DNA from: Edaphocola flava | Lineage (GTDB): Bacteria > Bacteroidota > Bacteroidia > Chitinophagales > Chitinophagaceae | Length of the DNA: 64,000 nucleotides | Assembly: GCF_004118155.1 (NCBI RefSeq) | Contig: NZ_SAIQ01000002.1 | Location: forward strand, 124,001 to 188,000 | Direction of reading: 5' to 3' | Shown: positions 60,508-64,000 of the stretch, piece by piece | How the letters are laid out: each line of letters begins with the position of its first letter | How positions within the stretch are numbered: position 1 is the first letter of the stretch | Made by a program: the position numbers and the translations under genes | Notes under the pieces: model-generated | The model's input: the letters and a program-made list of their open reading frames with translations, nothing else | Databases searched by the model: none | Told to the model about the DNA's origin: nothing

Positions 60508-62289
60508 ATGCAACAGAATACCAATGTACACCATGCTTTTGCCAGCTATTTTGCCAAAGACGACTTATATCCTTTTCTCTATCAGTTGTCCCGCAAAATG
60601 GCAGAAGGAAATGTATGCCTGTATGTAAATGAAGTAGCGGAAGAAGATGGACCAGCATTACCCGACCCGGAGATACTGAACCGGCATGAACTGGTTGGAA
60701 ATCCCGAAGCATTGCGCCCCTTCATTCTTTTCGAAGATCGTCTATACCTGCATCGCTTTTTTCATTATGAGCGTAAATTTGTAGCACAAGTGAATGCCTT
60801 ACTGCATAGGGAGCAGACGTACTATCAGTCCCGGCATGATTTTCTGGTGCAGCAGGAGGAGCTGATTGTCTCTCAATTATTCCCCGAGAGTAAAGGCAGC
60901 ACACCGGACTGGCAACTGATAGCCTGTCTGAATAGTTTCCTGAACCAGTTCAGTATTATTTCCGGTGGACCTGGTACTGGTAAGACCACTACAGTAGTGA
61001 AGCTGCTGGCTTTATTTCTGCTGGAGCAACCGGATGCAAAGATCAAGATCTGTGCGCCTACCGGTAAGGCCAAAGTAAGGCTGGAAGAGGGATTGAGAAA
61101 AGCAAAGCGCACCTTTCAGCATACCAGCATTCCCGAACATATAGCGGATACCATTGCCACACTGCAGGCAGCCACCATACATAGTCTGCTGGGTTATATA
61201 CCGGGCAGCATACATTTTAAACACCATGCACTGCATACCCTTGAAGCCGACATTCTTATTGTAGATGAAAGCTCTATGGTAGATATGGCCTTATTTCATA
61301 AACTGATGCAGGCGGTTGATACCAATCGTACAAGGGTGATCCTGTTGGGCGATAAGCACCAGCTGGCCTCTGTAGATGCGGGAAGCGTATTCCGCGATCT
61401 GTGTTCTGAAGAAGAGTATATCAATCATTTTGACCCCGAACGGGCAGCTTTACTGAACCAGTTTGTTATAGATCCTACACGGCAACTGGATGCCGCGTAT
61501 CAGTCGGAAAATAGCAGCTATCCTTTGTTTCAGCATATTGTAGAACTACAACATAGTTACCGTTTCGATGACCAGAAGGGTATAGGCAAACTCAGTAAGG
61601 CTGTACTGCACTATGACGAAATGGCTATCCGTGATTTTGCAGAAACTCCCGCAGCAGAAGTCGGCATTTATCCGGCCAGTACCTTACAGGATTGGCTACA
61701 GGAATTTGCGGCATTGCTGAAAAAGGAACAGGGAGGATATATCGGTCAACGTGATATTACTACAGCCCTGGAGCGGATCACAGGTAGTACCATACTCTGT
61801 GCCGTTAAAGAGGGCAGGACAGGAGTTGCTGCACTCAATGAGCAGGTAACACGCTTACTCTTCCACCCGGATGAAGTGTTTTATGAGGAACGCCTGATAA
61901 TGGTATTACAAAACCAGCCACAGGAAGGCATTTACAATGGTGATATGGGTATTGTGCGGAAAGATAATGCGGAAAAAAACGAATTGAAGGTCTTTTTCCC
62001 GCAGTCGGATACCGGTTATGAAAGCCTGAGTCCGGCACAGATCCTGTCCTGTGACAGTGCTTATGCAATGACTATCCATAAAAGCCAGGGTTCAGAATTT
62101 GACTCGGTATTAATTGTACTGCCCGAGCAGACTGATCATCAGTTACTGACGCGGGAGCTGTTGTACACGGCCATTACACGGGCCCGTAAGCGGGTCATCA
62201 TCGTCGGCGATATAGATATTGTGCTGGCCGCATCGGCCCATACGGTACGTCGTATTTCCGGTATTCAGCAACAATTCGCAGCAGTATAA
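60508..62289 (+). CDS. recD: Exodeoxyribonuclease V subunit RecD
   Basis: A superfamily 1 helicase, 5'-3' motor of RecBCD, that processes DNA ends. The start at 60508 (MQQNTNVHHAF) gives 593 residues; an ATG at 60430 adds 26 basic residues without resemblance to the family. N-terminal YQLSRKMAEGNVCLYVNE matches RecD. Walker A is GGPGTGKTTT, Walker B ILIVDESSMVD, then AMTIHKSQGSEFDSVLIVLP and LYTAITRARKRVIIVGD. It precedes recC by 10 nt, an order different from the enterobacterial recC-recB-recD. Confidence 0.92.
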   Translation: MQQNTNVHHAFASYFAKDDLYPFLYQLSRKMAEGNVCLYVNEVAEEDGPALPDPEILNRHELVGNPEALRPFILFEDRLYLHRFFHYERKFVAQVNALLHREQTYYQSRHDFLVQQEELIVSQLFPESKGSTPDWQLIACLNSFLNQFSIISGGPGTGKTTTVVKLLALFLLEQPDAKIKICAPTGKAKVRLEEGLRKAKRTFQHTSIPEHIADTIATLQAATIHSLLGYIPGSIHFKHHALHTLEADILIVDESSMVDMALFHKLMQAVDTNRTRVILLGDKHQLASVDAGSVFRDLCSEEEYINHFDPERAALLNQFVIDPTRQLDAAYQSENSSYPLFQHIVELQHSYRFDDQKGIGKLSKAVLHYDEMAIRDFAETPAAEVGIYPASTLQDWLQEFAALLKKEQGGYIGQRDITTALERITGSTILCAVKEGRTGVAALNEQVTRLLFHPDEVFYEERLIMVLQNQPQEGIYNGDMGIVRKDNAEKNELKVFFPQSDTGYESLSPAQILSCDSAYAMTIHKSQGSEFDSVLIVLPEQTDHQLLTRELLYTAITRARKRVIIVGDIDIVLAASAHTVRRISGIQQQFAAV

Positions 62290-62299
62290 ATCATTTACC

Positions 62300-64000
62300 A
62301 TGTCACTCGAAATTTACATATCAAATCATATAAGATCTCTTTCCACAGCGATGATTGCGGATATGCAGCGTCATAAGCTGGGCGTTTTTCAGCCTTATGG
62401 ACTGATTACCCAAACGGTGGGTATGAACAACTGGCTGGTGGTAAATATGGCACAACAGATGGGTATTGCGGCCAACCTGAAATTTATGAAACCTGCCGAT
62501 CTTTTGTGGGAGATCTATGGAATGCTCGGCGGACAATCCTATTATAAAATTAACCGCCAGAATATTGACTGGCTTATATATGCAGTATTGGGCTCGACCG
62601 ATTTTCAACGACGCTTTCCCCGTCAGGCTGCATATTATATAGAAGAGGGGACAGAACAGGAACTGAAAAAATGGGAATTTGCGGCCCGCATTGCCGATCT
62701 TTTTGACCAGTACCAGATCTACCGTAACCGGCTTATTGAACGCTGGAACCGGTATAGCTGGGAAGAGCTGGATGCGGATATGCAATGGCAGGCCTATATC
62801 TGGCAAAGCATTAAGGGCCGCTCAAGGGAAGCTTTTCCGGATGTGACCGATATCTATCACTATGTGCTGGAGCAATTGAAAGATCCGAATCAGCAGGAAC
62901 GTATACGGGAAGCTATGCCGGTATTGTACCTGTTCGGATTGTCCATCCTGACTCCTTTTCACCTCCATGTTTTTTATGAACTCAGCCGCGTGATCGACTT
63001 TCGCTGTTACCTGGTCAATCCCGCACCGGACCATTACTGGTTTGAAGATGAGCAGGAGGAGCAAATCTTCCTGAAACAATTTAAGGGAAAGAATGTAGCA
63101 CATTTAACGGTGGGTAATCCGCTGTTAACCAGCTGGGGTAAGATATTGCAGAATACCTATCGCCTGCTCTTCCAGGCAGATGAGTTTATCAATGCAGTCA
63201 ATGAATTGCCGGGCGAGGTGCCGGCATCGCAGACACTGTTGCAGCAGATACAACATGACATCTACCATAACAAAATTGAAGATATCCATTTTTCAAAAGA
63301 ACAGCTCTACGATAAGAGTATTACCATAACAGCGCATTACTCCATACCAAGAGAGGTAGAGGTATTGTACAATTACCTGCTGCATGCCATACAGGAGCAG
63401 ACATATGAGGGCATAACAGAAAGAGATATTGTAGTAATGGTCAGTGATATCAATGCCTATGCTCCTTATATACGTGCGGTAATGGATAATGCTCCGTATA
63501 AATTCAGCTACAGTATTATTGATGAAAGCATTGCCCAGGGCGATTCTATCATTAGCGCACTGATGGCTTTACTATCCGTGAATGAGCAGCATATTACAGC
63601 AGAGCTGATCCTGGAACTACTGGAGTCACAATACATCCGGCAGCGATTCGGGATATACAAGATGGATTATCTCCGAAGTATGATCGAACAGGTGAATATT
63701 CGTTTCGGATTGGAGAACGATTATAAAGATCCGGTAGATGATACTTATCTCGTAAGCTGGAAGTACGGCCTGCAGCAACTAATGTATGGTGCCTGTTTTG
63801 ACGGTCCGCAATGGTATACTGCCGGGCATATGGTCTATACAGCAGATGTGGCTGATAATATCGAAGACCTGCATCAGCTCACGGCCTTAAGCAATTTCAT
63901 TCACGCATTGGAAGATATGATCAGGCAGCGTAAAGCGCCTAAATCGCTCAGTGAATGGAAAGACTATATTGATGAAGTGATCCTGACCTTTATGCTTAGC
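62300..64000 (+). CDS. recC: Exodeoxyribonuclease V subunit RecC (5' part)
   Basis: An open frame of 567 codons running to the right edge, with no stop seen. It begins ATG at 62300 (MSLEIYISNHIRSL), 10 nt after recD. RecC hallmarks: NWLVVNMAQQMGIAANLKF, VLYLFGLSILTPFHLHVFYELSRVIDF, ITAHYSIPREVEVLYNYLLH and ITERDIVVMVSDINAYAPYI. RecC recognises Chi sites through a helicase-like fold lacking active ATPase motifs. The remaining C-terminal half, and possibly recB, should lie beyond the window. Confidence 0.92.
   Translation, partial: MSLEIYISNHIRSLSTAMIADMQRHKLGVFQPYGLITQTVGMNNWLVVNMAQQMGIAANLKFMKPADLLWEIYGMLGGQSYYKINRQNIDWLIYAVLGSTDFQRRFPRQAAYYIEEGTEQELKKWEFAARIADLFDQYQIYRNRLIERWNRYSWEELDADMQWQAYIWQSIKGRSREAFPDVTDIYHYVLEQLKDPNQQERIREAMPVLYLFGLSILTPFHLHVFYELSRVIDFRCYLVNPAPDHYWFEDEQEEQIFLKQFKGKNVAHLTVGNPLLTSWGKILQNTYRLLFQADEFINAVNELPGEVPASQTLLQQIQHDIYHNKIEDIHFSKEQLYDKSITITAHYSIPREVEVLYNYLLHAIQEQTYEGITERDIVVMVSDINAYAPYIRAVMDNAPYKFSYSIIDESIAQGDSIISALMALLSVNEQHITAELILELLESQYIRQRFGIYKMDYLRSMIEQVNIRFGLENDYKDPVDDTYLVSWKYGLQQLMYGACFDGPQWYTAGHMVYTADVADNIEDLHQLTALSNFIHALEDMIRQRKAPKSLSEWKDYIDEVILTFMLS

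Noticed and set aside
62321-63103. Two long minus-strand frames near the right end
   Set aside because: They are antisense to the recC frame, which has clear RecC motifs over its whole length and a start 10 nt after recD.
1-64000. CRISPR arrays, tRNA/rRNA genes, transposases, integrases or phage genes
   Set aside because: Reading both strands by eye I saw no regularly spaced repeats, no cloverleaf-like gene and no such protein motif. A tRNAscan or IS search was not possible, so small or degenerate cases could be missed.

Overview
The window looks like a chromosomal segment of a Bacteroidota bacterium, most probably of the Chitinophagaceae/Chitinophagales type. The signs are: a protein with a C-terminal type IX secretion (T9SS) sorting domain; many lipoproteins with a signal peptide ending in a cysteine; a Bacteroidota-style NuoA-N operon with a short NuoG; a DarA/DarB dialkylresorcinol pair; a propeller-type sensor kinase; and promoters of the TTG-(18-21 nt)-TAnnTTTG class in place of the E. 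coli -35/-10 pattern. Start codons generally lack Shine-Dalgarno sequences. I saw no tRNA, rRNA, CRISPR array, transposase or prophage structural gene, so this is mostly core genome with small accessory insertions.

Layout. 1-800: 5' end of a lipoprotein gene and a gene-free stretch with a large imperfect inverted repeat. 0.8-5.4 kb: orphan restriction-type nuclease, YdcF-like lipoprotein, acetoacetyl-CoA reductase, a Crp/Fnr regulator with a quinone-reductase-like flavoprotein, and thiol peroxidase. 5.7-8.3 kb: PstS-like lipoprotein and TPR protein. 8.5-24.1 kb: complete complex I operon nuoABCDE-[NlpE-like lipoprotein, VOC protein, SecD-P1/NTF2 fusion]-nuoF-[S23 four-helix-bundle protein]-nuoGHIJKLMN, i.e. 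14 subunits interrupted by four unrelated genes. 24.5-28.3 kb: convergent propeller histidine kinase and LuxR-type response regulator. 28.8-31.8 kb: 30-residue candidate lipoprotein and a T9SS-secreted multidomain protein. 31.9-35.8 kb: beta-barrel protein with a lipoprotein archaemetzincin, then darB-darA. 36-40.5 kb: secreted triple-repeat protein, DUF3127 SSB-like protein, MscL, UvrA. 40.8-46.5 kb: tripartite RND efflux operon. 46.5-47.9 kb: kptA followed by a subclass B1 metallo-beta-lactamase gene. 48-54.3 kb: five-gene operon of hybrid kinase, receiver, YaiO-like barrel, HEAT protein and processive glycosyltransferase, probably a regulated exopolysaccharide system. 54.4-58.1 kb: methyltransferase, then efp-accB-accC. 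58.2-60.2 kb: M13 peptidase. 60.5-64 kb: recD followed by recC, which runs off the right edge.

How the genes work together. Complex I supplies the ion gradient that also drives the RND pump. AccB/AccC start fatty-acid synthesis, whose acyl chains would feed the DarB/DarA dialkylresorcinol route. UvrA, RecD, RecC and the SSB-like protein serve DNA repair. The parts that most deserve a second look are the accessory genes inside the nuo operon (above all the SecD-P1/NTF2 fusion and the S23 gene with imperfect inverted-repeat flanks), the lipoprotein archaemetzincin pair, the kptA-metallo-beta-lactamase pair and the HK-RR-YaiO-HEAT-GT2 operon.
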